This document shows, piece after piece, positions 1 to 11,100 of a DNA stretch of 64,000 bases. The notes beneath the pieces were generated by a model, which had not been told where the DNA came from, made no database searches, and was given only the letters and a program-made list of their open reading frames with translations. Each line of letters opens with the position of its first letter. Within the stretch, counting starts at the first letter, position 1. This stretch comes from Anas platyrhynchos (taxonomy: Eukaryota > Chordata > Aves > Anseriformes > Anatidae), in assembly GCF_047663525.1 (NCBI RefSeq), contig NC_092602.1, forward strand, positions 8,925,501 to 8,989,500, given 5' to 3'. The position numbers were made by a program, and so were the translations under genes.

Positions 1-481
1 AGATTTCTTTCAGCAATTTTTCTTTGAAGAATGAAGAACACAATACTGTGTGTTTACAATAAAGTTGGTATTTCTTACAATGGTTTTACTTGGTTATTTA
101 GCTCAGGATTAGAATTTATTATATTTCTAAATGTGTCTATATTTAACAAAAGAGCTAGTCATGGATGTACTTCAGGATAATTAGTAAGTTTGGGAGAGTC
201 AAGATTTGACAAGTATCAAAGTGTTAAGTGTCATGATTCCCCAATGCCCTTGTCGGAAACCAATTACAGGCTTAAAATGCTATGTGGTCTGCATTTAAAT
301 GCACTTTGATTTAAATGCAGAAGTATTTTCTGCTCTGTGTGGAGAGGATTAAAATGGAAAAGCTACCTATCTACCTAAGTCTGCTTGGCAACGTGCTTTT
401 AAGATCCTTTCAGCTAGACTTTCCCCCAGGCAAAAGCTAGAATATTGCGTAACCATCTTCACTACTCTTTTCAAACTCTAG
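1..481 (+). other. SMPD4: SMPD4 intron (no exon seen)
   Basis: The preceding SMPD4 exon, which in human ends near AKVFAQPNLAEMIQK, is not found here on either strand. The notable structure is a 13-bp perfect inverted repeat (288-300 and 309-321). Confidence 0.6.
288..321. repeat. Perfect 13-bp inverted repeat, 8-base loop
   Basis: Arm tctgcatttaaat (288-300) is followed by an 8-base spacer (gcactttg) and its exact reverse complement (309-321). It is AT-rich and intronic. No miRNA-length stem extends beyond the arms. Confidence 0.8.
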
Positions 482-687
482 GAGAACAATTATTCCTGGA
501 GCCAGAACTTGTTATGCCTCATCGTCAACACCGACTTTTTATGACCCCCACGCTCTCTGGAAGCTTCTTCTCATCATGGCCTCCGACTATTACAGATGCC
601 TCATTTAAGGTGAAGAGTCATGTTTACAGCCTGGAAGGACAGGACTTCCAGTATAAACAGATGTTTGGCACAGAAGTCAGGAATCTG
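482..687 (+). CDS. SMPD4: SMPD4 exon (first in window)
   Basis: The acceptor follows a pyrimidine-rich tract ending ctctag, and the donor is gtaagc. The first two bases complete a codon from the upstream exon. It encodes the [20 protein letters not shown] segment. The reading frame stays open upstream into the intron (back to at least 430), which is not coding by comparison with the human protein. Confidence 0.9.
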
Positions 688-3194
688 GTAAGCAAATTTC
701 TTAAAGTCTTTCTATTTTGACAGGTGTTATCTTAATGCTGAGCATCCACATGATAAGGTAGAAAACTCCATTCGGCAGTACCGTATAGTTAGAAGATTGC
801 TGATGGTGACTTCTGGAATCAGAGGTCTCAATCTAGCACAGGTGTAAAATGCTACTCACTCTTTACCAAATAAGTTAATTTAAGTGCTTGCTACCTTAGA
901 GTCCTATATTGCTAGTACTTTTTTTTCAAATATGCTTACTATAAACTTCTGATTTATTGTATTGATCAGTATCCATCAGCCATTCAGATGAAACTAGCAT
1001 TAGAAAAAAAAGCAGCTAAAAAACAAGCAGAGCTCTTCTTTAAGTACTTCAACAGCAACTGGAAATGCAACTGACAGTCGTAGCACAATTCCACGTGAGC
1101 TAAAAGAGCAAGTTGTCTGGATTTGCGCTCTCTGCCAAGCGTCAAGGCAGTTTTATCCCTCTACTGATGCTTAGTTGCCTTTTATGCCCCGTATTTAATT
1201 ACTTTTTGTTTGTTTTAGGTGTTAAAACTGGCTCAGTTAATCTGTCAGGCACAGCAGACAGCAAAATCCATATCTGACCATTCTGCAGAGACAAGTGCTA
1301 GCCACTCCTTCTTTTCATGGTTTAAATTTACACCATCAGAGATGAATGGTTCCTACACTGGCAACGACCTTGATGAAATTGGGCAAGACAGCATCAAAAA
1401 AACAGATGAATATTTAGAGAAAGCATTGGAATATTTATGCCAAATCTTTAAGGTATGTAACATCTTTCTAATAACTTCCCATGTGGCAGCATGAATAAGA
1501 ATCAGGATTCCTCAAATGTACTTCTAGTTCTTGTGCTTTGTGGGGTCACAAAGCCATCCAGTGATCCAGCTAGAAAACTTTGTTTTAAACATTGTTTAGG
1601 CTTTACTTCACCCAAACACTTCAAAACCCTTTTCAATATAAATGGAACTAGATGCTCTGAACTTCTATCAAGCACACTTTGTGACCACTCTGTTGGACTC
1701 TACAATAGTTGATACCAAAGTTGAGTCTTAAATTATGCCTACTCTCATGTTTATGTATAGCCACTGCATGGCTCAAACTCTAAAAACAGTCTTCTAGCTA
1801 CTAAATGTAAAGAACTACAAAAATACACCATACAGTTGTAGCTATAGATGAATGGAGGAACTAGATGTTGCCTGTTTCTTTAGTTAAACTTAGAACAGGT
1901 TTATTTACCACACTCACTCGTACAGATCTGAGAAGACAGCTGTTTTACAACTCTTCAGGAGTCAGGAGATAACAAAACACCTCTCTGGTATTTGATAAAT
2001 GCCCATGTGGAGATTTTCTCCTTTTCATTTCTAAGGGAAGTGATGTTAAGGCTTTCTTGTGCTGGCTGTCAAAGGCTTCCACTGTTAAGGAGTTTGTGAA
2101 GGTAAATGAAATAGATGAAAGTAGATCAAACATATGCTTTAGAAGATTGTTATTCTTGAGTAGCTGAATGAAGCACAACTGACCCAGATGATGATGAAGT
2201 GTGGGACAGCTCAAGATGAGAATGGAAAAAAACAGCTTCCAGACTGCATTGAAAGTGAGGATGGCCTCATTCTTACACCTCTTGGCAGGTACCAGGTAAG
2301 AGAAGAAAGTTTCCATATTGCTACCCTACATTGTTTTTGAGAAAAGTTACCTTCTACAGCCAAGAGAAATGCATTTTTTCTGGGGGCTAAGAGAGGTTCC
2401 ACTATAAAGGCATTTCAAATGGGAGCTACTAGATACAGGGTTTATTTTCCTGTTCCTAGATGATAAATGGCTTACGTAGATTTGAGGTACAGTATCAAGG
2501 AGATACTGAGCTTCAGCCCATCCGGAGCTATGAAAATGCCACTCTTGTCCGCCTCTTATTTCGTTTATCCTCAGCACTTAATGAAAGGGTAAGTACAGTA
2601 CCAACTTTTTATATTTTTCATTGCAAATTCCTGTTCTTTTTTGCAACTAAGATAGAAAAAGCAATCTATTTCTTCCTATTGGTGTGATATAGGATGGAAG
2701 TCTACACTTAAAAAGAACTGCTTTACTGTATTTGAAATACTTTTAAAAAATCTCTTATAATACTCCTATCCCCTATCCTCATCCTATAAAAGAAAATTGT
2801 AAAAATAAGTTAGACTTACTTTGTTAGTTGCAGTAGAAAACTAATGTTTGAACTTTTCTTACCTCAGTTTGCTGATCAGATGGATGTGCTTTGCTCCAGG
2901 GAAGATTTTGTTGGCAGATTTTGTCGCTATCATCTTACCAATCCCCACATCATACAGAAAATCAGGTATAGTCCTGTGCTGAAGGACAGAACAAACCAGA
3001 ACTGGGGACCAAGAATCAGTCTGAGGTTTCTGGCTAGCTACAGGACTCTCGTTTCCTTGCTAATGATGTACTTCATTGCATCCTGGTTTTACATTGGGCC
3101 AGTAGGTTGCACGTTCATTATCCTGTTGGGCTATTTTCTTTATGCCGTAATAATGACTTTCTTCTATGAAGGATGGAAACCACATGAACACTAA
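482..3194 (+). CDS. SMPD4: SMPD4, 3' part (neutral sphingomyelinase 3), last five coding exons
   Basis: SMPD4 hydrolyses sphingomyelin to ceramide and phosphocholine and is a tail-anchored protein of the ER and nuclear envelope. Five exons join in frame: 482-687, 1219-1452, 2164-2295, 2460-2588 and 2868-3194. They encode 341 complete C-terminal residues plus the stop. The products match my recollection of the human protein closely, for example [11 protein letters not shown], then [17 protein letters not shown], then [13 protein letters not shown], then LQPIRSYE. All junctions are GT-AG, with phase 1 at the first acceptor and phase 0 at the later ones. The last exon ends in two closely spaced hydrophobic segments (about residues 55-97 of that exon), as expected for the membrane anchor. 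The preceding exon is not visible in 1-481, so the gene is cut by the window edge. The identity comes from remembered similarity, not from a search. Confidence 0.93.
969..1189 (+). pseudogene. Unidentified coding-like fragment inside an SMPD4 intron
   Basis: From 969 a frame reads [20 protein letters not shown] and then AEL, a basic helix-like peptide. An apparent single frameshift near 1035-1045 connects it to a second open stretch containing [31 protein letters not shown] and then a stop. I do not recognise the protein. The human SMPD4 protein joins the flanking exons directly with no such insert. It may be a degraded retrocopy fragment, an unused exon, or chance. Confidence 0.25.
1219..1452 (+). 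CDS. SMPD4: SMPD4 exon
   Basis: The acceptor is ttttag and the donor gtatgt. It has 78 codons and is phase 0 at both ends. It encodes [20 protein letters not shown] through to [12 protein letters not shown]. Confidence 0.92.
2164..2295 (+). CDS. SMPD4: SMPD4 exon
   Basis: It has 44 codons, with acceptor gagtag and donor gtaaga. It encodes [11 protein letters not shown], then [19 protein letters not shown] and [10 protein letters not shown]. The match to the human LSEAQL...[16 protein letters not shown] stretch sets the frame. Confidence 0.9.
2460..2588 (+). CDS. SMPD4: SMPD4 exon
   Basis: It has 43 codons, with acceptor ttcctag and donor gtaagt. It encodes [20 protein letters not shown] and then [20 protein letters not shown]. 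Confidence 0.93.
2868..3194 (+). CDS. SMPD4: SMPD4 terminal coding exon with C-terminal membrane anchor
   Basis: The exon begins [20 protein letters not shown] and ends with the stop TAA at 3192-3194. The hydrophobic run [20 protein letters not shown] and the one after it form a probable membrane hairpin or tail anchor close to the C terminus, as in the human protein. Confidence 0.93.
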   Translation, partial: FADQMDVLCSREDFVGRFCRYHLTNPHIIQKIRYSPVLKDRTNQNWGPRISLRFLASYRTLVSLLMMYFIASWFYIGPVGCTFIILLGYFLYAVIMTFFYEGWKPHEH

Positions 3195-3221
3195 TTTCCT
3201 TCTCTCAGCTTATACTTGTAA

Positions 3222-3227
3222 AATAAA
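3222..3227 (+). terminator. SMPD4 poly(A) signal AATAAA
   Basis: A canonical AATAAA lies 28 bases after the SMPD4 stop, implying a very short 3' UTR. No other + strand signal was needed to explain the gene end, but longer isoforms cannot be excluded. Confidence 0.6.
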
Positions 3228-3244
3228 TCATCCTGGGATATTCA

Positions 3245-6200
3245 ATGACTAAACTGTGTGAATTATCAGATCTTCTTAAAAGTATTTTTAAATACTAAAG
3301 TCAGTTGAGTTTTTAAACAATTGTGGTTGTGTGGAATATTCAATGTAAATTTTATTTTTATAAAAGCTTTCCTATGCAATTGAGTGTATGTGAGTGTTTT
3401 TTTTTTTGAGCATGGGAAGAATGTGCCACCACACTGAGACCAAAGGTCCGGTTTCTTTTTCATTATGAATGCTAGATATATTAAAGTCATTGTTATCTGT
3501 TATACATTATCTACTAATGCAACCCCTGTTCTAGAGACATGGCCTAAACTCTGTTGGTCTGAAGGATAGCATTTATCTGGTTGCACTACACAGTAGTCCA
3601 TGTATTTAGTAGGTTATCCAGATGTGACTCACCTTATTCCATGCCATTTTACAGCACCTACAGGACTCCATCCTTCAGCTTAACGTACACACATATTCAG
3701 CTCCCTCAGAAGTACCATTCATTAAGGTTGTTCCTCAAACTAGATTAGGGAGAAATCATAACCACTGCTTTGTTTCTTTCACAAAGTATACATCTACAAA
3801 CATTTTTATTCAGTAACACAGAAGTTACGTGCTTGCCCAAACTGCCACTCATGAACACTCCTGAAAAAGGGTGAGAACTTGAAAAAACAGAAGAGAAGTC
3901 ATACCTATGTACTACAATCAGTTGTTTATCACCAAGTTCACTCTACTTTGAGAAATCCTATCAAGGTTATAACTAAGTCAACTCCTTGCAGTCCCCCACT
4001 CTATCTTTGAAAGCAGGACTGCTTAAAGAAGGAGCTAGGTGACTTCTGAGGGTTAAAGAGAATTAAGGGAAAATAATTCCAGAACAATTGAAAAAAGAAA
4101 ACTAATGTTCTGTCACTTCCCAACATGAATCCACGCAAAGAAACTATACTCATTACAAAAATTGCCTTTGCTTATTTACTACCAGTCCCACTTCCTCAGA
4201 GATTCACATTATCATTCAAGTAGAAGGGACCTAAAAAGACTGAGTCCAAGTGCCTGATCACTTTAGGGCTAAACAAAAGTTCAAGCATATTAACACGAGC
4301 ATTATCCAAATGACTCTTAAATATTAAATACTGACAGGCATGGGGCATCAATCACCTCATTATGAAGCCTGTTCCAGCATTCGACTGCCCTCCTCACAGT
4401 AAGAAACTTGTCATTCCCATGCATGCTGTCATTTGTTACCAGGTAGAATAGACTGGCCCTGCTTGAGCAACGAGGTTGACTCTCAGTCTCCTTTTTGTCA
4501 GACTAGACAATCCAAGCATCCTCAGCTTCTCCTTGCAGGGCATACTTTCCAGTCCTTTTACCAGCTTCACTGCCCTCCTCTGGATGCTTTTTATACTGTG
4601 GGATTGAGAACTGCATACACTATTTAAGGTAAGGCTGGTTATGCTGCATTTAATGCACCCCAAAATGAGGTTTGCCTTCGTGGCTGCCAGGGCATACTGC
4701 TGCCTCAATATTGAGCCTGTTGTCGACAAAGAAGACTCAGAGGATAGGAACTGCACTGCTTCCTATAGCCCTTCTCAAATAGAGGTGCTGTCTATATGAA
4801 ACATTCTCAGAAAACTCATAGGTGAGAAATAGAGAGGATGCATGGTAATATAAGCCTCTTTTGGAGATAGCTTTTTATCAGCATAGAATTATAAAGAATT
4901 CCTTTCACTTAGACACTAGCATGTGTCAACATTAGCTACAAATTTCTCTCTAGTATATTTCATGCCTTTTATGATCAAATTTTGCCTTTGGTTCTACAAG
5001 CAATAAAGCTACTCCCTTTGTACAAAATGAACTAGGTCAGAGCAGTTGTTGCACCCATACAAGAGGTGTGCTTTAGTTAACAAATCTGGAAGAACAGGAA
5101 CATCCAACACCAAAGTGTCCTTGGTTCCAGGAAGAAAAACTAATTCATTCAAAACAATAAAACTTTGGGGAGGTAAAAGTTCTCTCTGAAGCTGGAAGTC
5201 TAATCAGCCAGGTAGGACACTACCACACAGCTCAGCAGTAGGACAAGAACTGTAACTTATTACCTTTCCTAATTGAAAAGGAAATTGTTTCAGGCAATCA
5301 CAATATTTATTTAGCAATCAGATTGATAGCCACCCAATGCCCATTATAAAAAAAGGCGATTCTGCCACCAATGAAACACTAGTGAACAACTTTGTTGAGA
5401 AGCAGAACTCAGGCTATTAAAAGAAGCTATCTTCAAACTGTTCTTGAAGTCAACACTCCTGTTCTTCATCTTGTTTCCTTACGACTCCTTTGACCTCTTA
5501 CGCTGGACTTCCACAACAAATGTTCAACTGCTATTATCACTTCATTTCAAGTAAAGTTTGATTATGACTTCATTTTGTACACCAGTTGTTCAAGAAATGA
5601 AAGGATCAGGCTTCCGTATTTCTGATTTCACAACATACTTGTCTATTTCTGAAAGGTACGAATCCCTGAATTGTTCATAACATGTATTTTCTGAATTGAT
5701 TTTGAAATGACAGTGCCCCTGACAGCTGATAAAGTACCCAAACGCTGATGATAATTTATTCCCAACTTGGTGCACCTTTCCAAGGATTTGGGAATAACCT
5801 TGCATTTATTTATTAATTTTGAAAATATCTATGCCTGTTTATGACAGTTTGCGCATCAACAGAAAAGAAACCCATCTATGTTGGTATCAAGCTATTAACC
5901 TGACGTGCTGCAGACACATGATCAACAGTTTTCAATATTTATTTCCCAAATGAAATGTTGTGGCATGGTAGGATGCCTACCCCACATCAACCTCTCAGTA
6001 TAACATCTTATGTCATTTTTGAAAGAAAACGACAATGACAGCTCTGAAAACTGCACTAAGGGAAGTATTGTAAACCTGAGGGACATTTATAGTATATTTT
6101 GCATCCATTTCCAGGTATGCTTTAACCAAATTAAGAAACAAATGCTATGTCTGTTTTAGCTTTAAAAAAGTCTCCATCCTCATTTCTTGGGTTATGACAA

Positions 6201-6540
6201 TTATAGACAGACAAAACTTTTGTGATGTGAACATCTCTCCACCAGAACTGGATTGACACCACTGATTCTTTTGGTGCAAAGAGGCAGTCACGTAACAGTA
6301 CCTGTTAAAAACCTACATCTTTTGTTTGTAGACACCATGACTGATCTCTTGACCAGGTCTTCCAATTTACTATGAGAACAGTAGAGATAGTGTTGCATGG
6401 AATGAAGAGCCATTTATGATTTCTTCTCCTGACCTTCAAAGCATGAGCTTTCACTTACCATAGAACAAAGTAACCATCATCCAATGGATGCAACAGAACT
6501 GGTATCTGAGGATCAACATGGGAAGAGCAGCATAATGTTA
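3245..6540. other. SMPD4-MED15 convergent intergenic region
   Basis: Tail-to-tail spacer between the SMPD4 poly(A) region and the furthest candidate MED15 poly(A) site. It contains an old CR1 copy (about 4200-4770). The rest is AT-rich non-coding DNA with only short ORFs that look like chance. Confidence 0.6.
4200..4770 (-). mobile_element. CR1 LINE fragment, old copy
   Basis: On the - strand a degenerate CR1 ORF2 tail is visible: KANLILGCIKCSI, then SIKSIQRRAVKLVKGLESM, then KEKLRMLGLSSLTKRRLR. Its downstream 3' region reads on the + strand as a reverse-complement CR1 3' end starting near aagggacctaaaaagac. It is 5'-truncated and diverged, like an old avian CR1 subfamily, and is not functional. 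Confidence 0.8.
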
Positions 6541-6566
6541 GCATCCAACACAGGAATAATAATAAA

Positions 6567-6572
6567 TTTATT
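6567..6572 (-). terminator. Candidate distal MED15 poly(A) signal
   Basis: TTTATT on the + strand is AATAAA on the - strand. It would give a MED15 3' UTR of about 1.4 kb. A nearer candidate lies at 7536-7541, and the sequence alone cannot say which is used. Confidence 0.4.
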
Positions 6573-7535
6573 ACAATAGAAACAAACAGATAATGCATTA
6601 GTTCATATACAAAATACTGATAGCATTCTGCTGCCTCAGTCAGTGCTTACTAAGTACCCACATTTAAAAAATCCTAGAAGTTTTGACATCACACAGATTT
6701 ACATAGGTCATTGCAATTTCATGACACTACCGTAAGAGAGTCCAGCTACTCTTTAAGGTTTGCTGCACAGTACAGAGAGGTGGAGCAGGATGTAATGGGA
6801 AAATCTGAAATTTTTCTGCACTAGGAAGTTGAGTGAACAAATTACAAGAATGGGAAAAAAAACAATCACACTATGCATGAATTTATAGTTACTCATGGCA
6901 AGTGTTCTCATTAGAAGTGCCCAACTATATACTAGCTGGTGACCAGCTTGAGTGCCCATCATTGCTCAAGGCACAAAACATTAGTTGTCATTTCTGTTCC
7001 TGTTTCTTCCTTCACTCTCAAAAAAAAAAATAATAATTAAAAACAACACCATGTAGTATGGAAGCATTTCCACTAAACTGCATCAACTCCCCCAAGTAAG
7101 CCAGATGCCTTAGAGATTGATTCTATTCCATCAGTAAAAGACAACATATAGCTACAAGGCTGCTGGATTGATTTCTGGTACTAGAGCTTTAAACTGTTGT
7201 TTCACCACCACCTTTACACACACATATTCTTACAGGGGAAGTCAGTCTGCACACTGATATCTCCTCTTTCTGATCACCTCATTTTTGGAGCAAGAGAAAT
7301 GTGGTCCATGCTAACCAAAAACCATTTATACAAAGTATCATTTAAAAAAAACTATTAAATATATTCTCTTCTATTTGGTCTCCCCTCTTCCCCAACATAA
7401 TTACCCAGATTTATCTCACATATTTGAGGGATGCCCTTAAAAGGCTATAATTTATCCCATTCCTGGGCAAAGCTAGTAGGCAAAAGATTCCTTCCAAAAC
7501 AGGGAAGTTCGCAAGCACATTATAGCTGCAGCTTA

Positions 7536-7541
7536 TTTATT
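7536..7541 (-). terminator. Candidate proximal MED15 poly(A) signal
   Basis: AATAAA on the - strand within gaaataaataag, about 430 bases after the MED15 stop codon. Confidence 0.4.
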
Positions 7542-7971
7542 TCTGGGGTGGCATCAGGTCACAAAACATACAATGTGAAAGAAATACTGGCACTCTGCAA
7601 ACTGAAGCAAATTAGAGCATTCTCTCCCTGCTTCCTCTTTTAACAATCAGACTCCCTGATGGAAGTCCACAAATAATTTCTTCTCTAAGAAGACAATAAA
7701 AACTTCTCCTAATACAGTCTCAAGAACCATATATACACATTTTGTATATTTGAAAATGCTGGCAAAAGTCCACAGAGGCAGAAGATAAAAAGCATGAAAG
7801 CTAAATCTAACACCAGGTTCCCTACTGAACCCGACACCTAGAAACAAAACAACATAAGGCTTCTTTCTTCTGAAGTAACCTCCCCAAAATGCCTGTGGTT
7901 TTCCAATGGCACGTGGAAAAGGCCAGCTTTCAAGACCTTATTTCTTGATTCACGATTTAGGAAGTGAGATG

Positions 7972-8108
7972 TTATGCAGCAGAGAGGCAGGCTTGACGAA
8001 TACTTTGTGCCCAGGTGTTTAAGAGTGCTGTGACTGAATGCTTGTCTGGAAGTTGCAATAGTTTTGAAGTCATGTACCGATACACTGACTGCAAGAAGGG
8101 ATTGGCTG
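7972..8108 (-). CDS. MED15: MED15 exon 18 (C terminus, NAGNAG acceptor)
   Basis: It encodes [20 protein letters not shown], then [20 protein letters not shown] and LSAA, stop TAA at 7974-7972. The acceptor reads ttttccagCAG, so using the second AG would delete one alanine in frame. The exon lies in a frame different from the longest ORF at this site. Confidence 0.93.
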
Positions 8109-11100
8109 CTGGAAAAGAAGATAATGGATAGAGTTATAAATACACAGACACAGTCCTCAAATTTCCCCAACACTACTACATACACACGCCCCCAAAATGT
8201 CACACTAGCATCCTCATACCATACTGTCTAGGGTTTTTTATCCACAGAGGGCTCTGATCAGGATAGTCTGCTGGAACGCTGAGCTGTAGTGGCGGGACGT
8301 TTGGAAGATTCTTGTCATCTAGAAGGTAAGCACATTTCCCATCAGAATAAAGCATGTTTTGCTGTATGTACATTTTTTTCATACATCATTCAGCATGGTT
8401 TCTAGTCTCTGAGCACCAAGAAGGAACCAAGGTGTACTTTTCCATTTCTGTTGTACAGCAATCTCATTGCTCACTTTAACGACACTTAATTTCTTGTTAG
8501 GAAAGCCTGGCAAAACACAGCTCCATCTCTTAAGCATTTTTGCACATTGCCAATCATTTCATTAGCAGACCTTCACTAAATTGGACACCTCATTTTTGAG
8601 AATTAGGTGCCTTCTGTACTAACATTAAGATGAGAACAGTTCAGATTTCTCAAACAATGGGAGGGAAAAAATCTGTTTTCCCCATTGGAATACAAAAGCA
8701 AAACAAGTTCATAGACAGTAACACTGTCTTCTTACTCAGCTGAGATAGAAACAACAAAGTTGTGATCTGAGTTCCTTTTTCGAACATACATCATTGTCAG
8801 TCATCATTAGTACAAATTGTGATAGACCCTTCCAGAGATTAACTCACCATTTCTCCATCCGACTCATTGGAGATGGAACAATTCTCACATATCAGCACAA
8901 ATCAAGTCAAGAATCAAGACTGTTGCCAGCAATAAGTAATTTTCAAGACAACGTATGAGTCCACTGATTTCAACCCTCAGTACGAGGAACGGATTGTTTA
9001 GCATGAGTGAAATTTCCATGCATTCCCTGAAGCTCCTCTACAACACTGATAAGTACAGACTTCACACAGAAGTCACAGGTTAGCAAATTTTAAAACTAAG
9101 CAAAAAAAAACTTCTTCAAATTTCTAGAATCAAGATCAACAGTTCTTTCTGAATTCAGCCCTTCGTGTCTTCTCACTTACCTAGCTTGCATATAAGATGA
9201 ACTGTTCCATTATTACTGCAATGCGAGGGGTCCAGGTTCACCAGGAATTTAGGATTTAACCTTGCAACTTCCCCTTGTAAGACATTTGGTATGGTCTGTC
9301 TTTCATCCTCTTCATATTTCCGCTTTCGAGGGGAGACAACTGGGGCCCTATGTAAAACACAATACACAAAAGAACTAGGTGAAAACATTATACCAACACC
9401 ACATTTGTCGGATATTTTACAGGTGTAAAAAGGAAAAAGGTACAACTCAAACCCTGCCATAAACCCATCCATTCTTTCAACAGTTTGAACAAATATTTTT
9501 TTCCTAAAAAAACAAACATTTAATACAAACATCTGGTTAAGGATACATACGTGATTGGTGGGCCATGAATTGCAGTCATAGCCGGCATAAATGTACGGTA
9601 AAGGGAATGGTTGAAGACTGGTGAATGGATGTTGGCCAAGACAGCATCCAAAAGTGGCTGACACAAGTACTGCTGTTTGGTGGGGGGCACTGGGGGAGGA
9701 GGTGGAGTAGGCTATAACACAAAAGGACCACATTTTCTCTTAATAGTCACCACAAATAAAAACATCTCTACAACTTTACAGCAGTAAACTTCCAACGCAT
9801 AAAATGCAAACAATTCTCAAAACTGCATGTGGTAACATGAAGAAGTCTGCATTTTCCACTTTCAGAAGTATGTCCTGAAATCAGCAGCAAAAATTCACAG
9901 AAAGAATTACTCAAGTGTTCGCACAGAACACAATGATTTGAAAGCTCACCTACAAGGTGATTTATGTGAAGTTTGCCCATTTTTTCCCCCATTTTCTTAT
10001 TCTGTCCAGCTCTACTTGAAGTTGTAATGGCATAAGCAACATAAAAATGAATCACTTATCTTTTGCTAAAGCAAAGCAAAACACATACCACAGCCATATC
10101 ATTCTTCAGCTTTTCCAGAGCAATTTCACATTTCTGCAGTGTCTTCAGAGGGCATCTGCAGAAGAGGAGAAAGTCCGTCATCACAAAACAGTCAACTCAA
10201 CTTAAGTGTTTCTGTTGCCTGAACCCTCCCAACCAACTTTAATACCAACATAGCTGGATGCTGAACAATAAATTTCTGAAAGAGTTAGGGAACCTGATAT
10301 CCAGACAAAATGAAAAAAGTTACCGTTTTGAAGGATCAGTCAGGATATCCAAGAGACTCTTCATTTTACTCAGATCCTTCTTCCTATCTGAAATAATATC
10401 AGAGACACAAACATTGACTACAAGAACAGCTTTCACACTTACAGACGGAAATACAGGATGCTGTTAGAAGTGAAAACGTTAGCCAACACTGAAGAAAGCA
10501 GTGAGGATCAAAGATCTTTTATCTCACCATAACCCATTGCATAAGCTCTAACAGAATGTGTCCCAAAAACATCAGAAGTGAAGGAAGACTGGTGGGAATT
10601 TAAGGATGAGGATTTTACCCACTCTTCACAGTAAAATTTTACATTCCTGGGGAAGAAAGAGTAACTGTCACTGTCATTTTTAATCCCTGGAATAAACCAT
10701 CACAAAAAGGCAATGCACTGCTCTTCCATCAGAAGAGAGAGTTGACAAAGAAACACATGACTAAATACAAGGAAGCTCACCTTCGTTTTTATCTATTTTA
10801 TTGATCATCCTACGGAGTGGTTCAATGTATTTTGATAACTGTTTGAGTTTCTCCAGATACTGTTGCTCCTCTGACTGGCTAGAACTGGCTGGACTCATGA
10901 CAGAGTTTGGATTTCCTGCCAAGAAGTAACGACTGTATGTCACATGGATGATAAAAGATAGTGCAGAACAGCATTCTCACATTTCAGACTCTAGATTTGA
11001 AATGCAGAAACTCAAAGCATAGCTCAGGTCAAATACATAAATCCACAACTGGATGCGCATCAAAGTTTAAGTTCTTGTCCAGTCCTCTCATCTTTTTAGA

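Noticed and set aside
9173..9733. 186-residue - strand ORF spanning MED15 exons 15-16
   Set aside because: It reads through the intron in a mix of frames. The exons are 9551-9711 and 9181-9347, and only the latter is in this frame.
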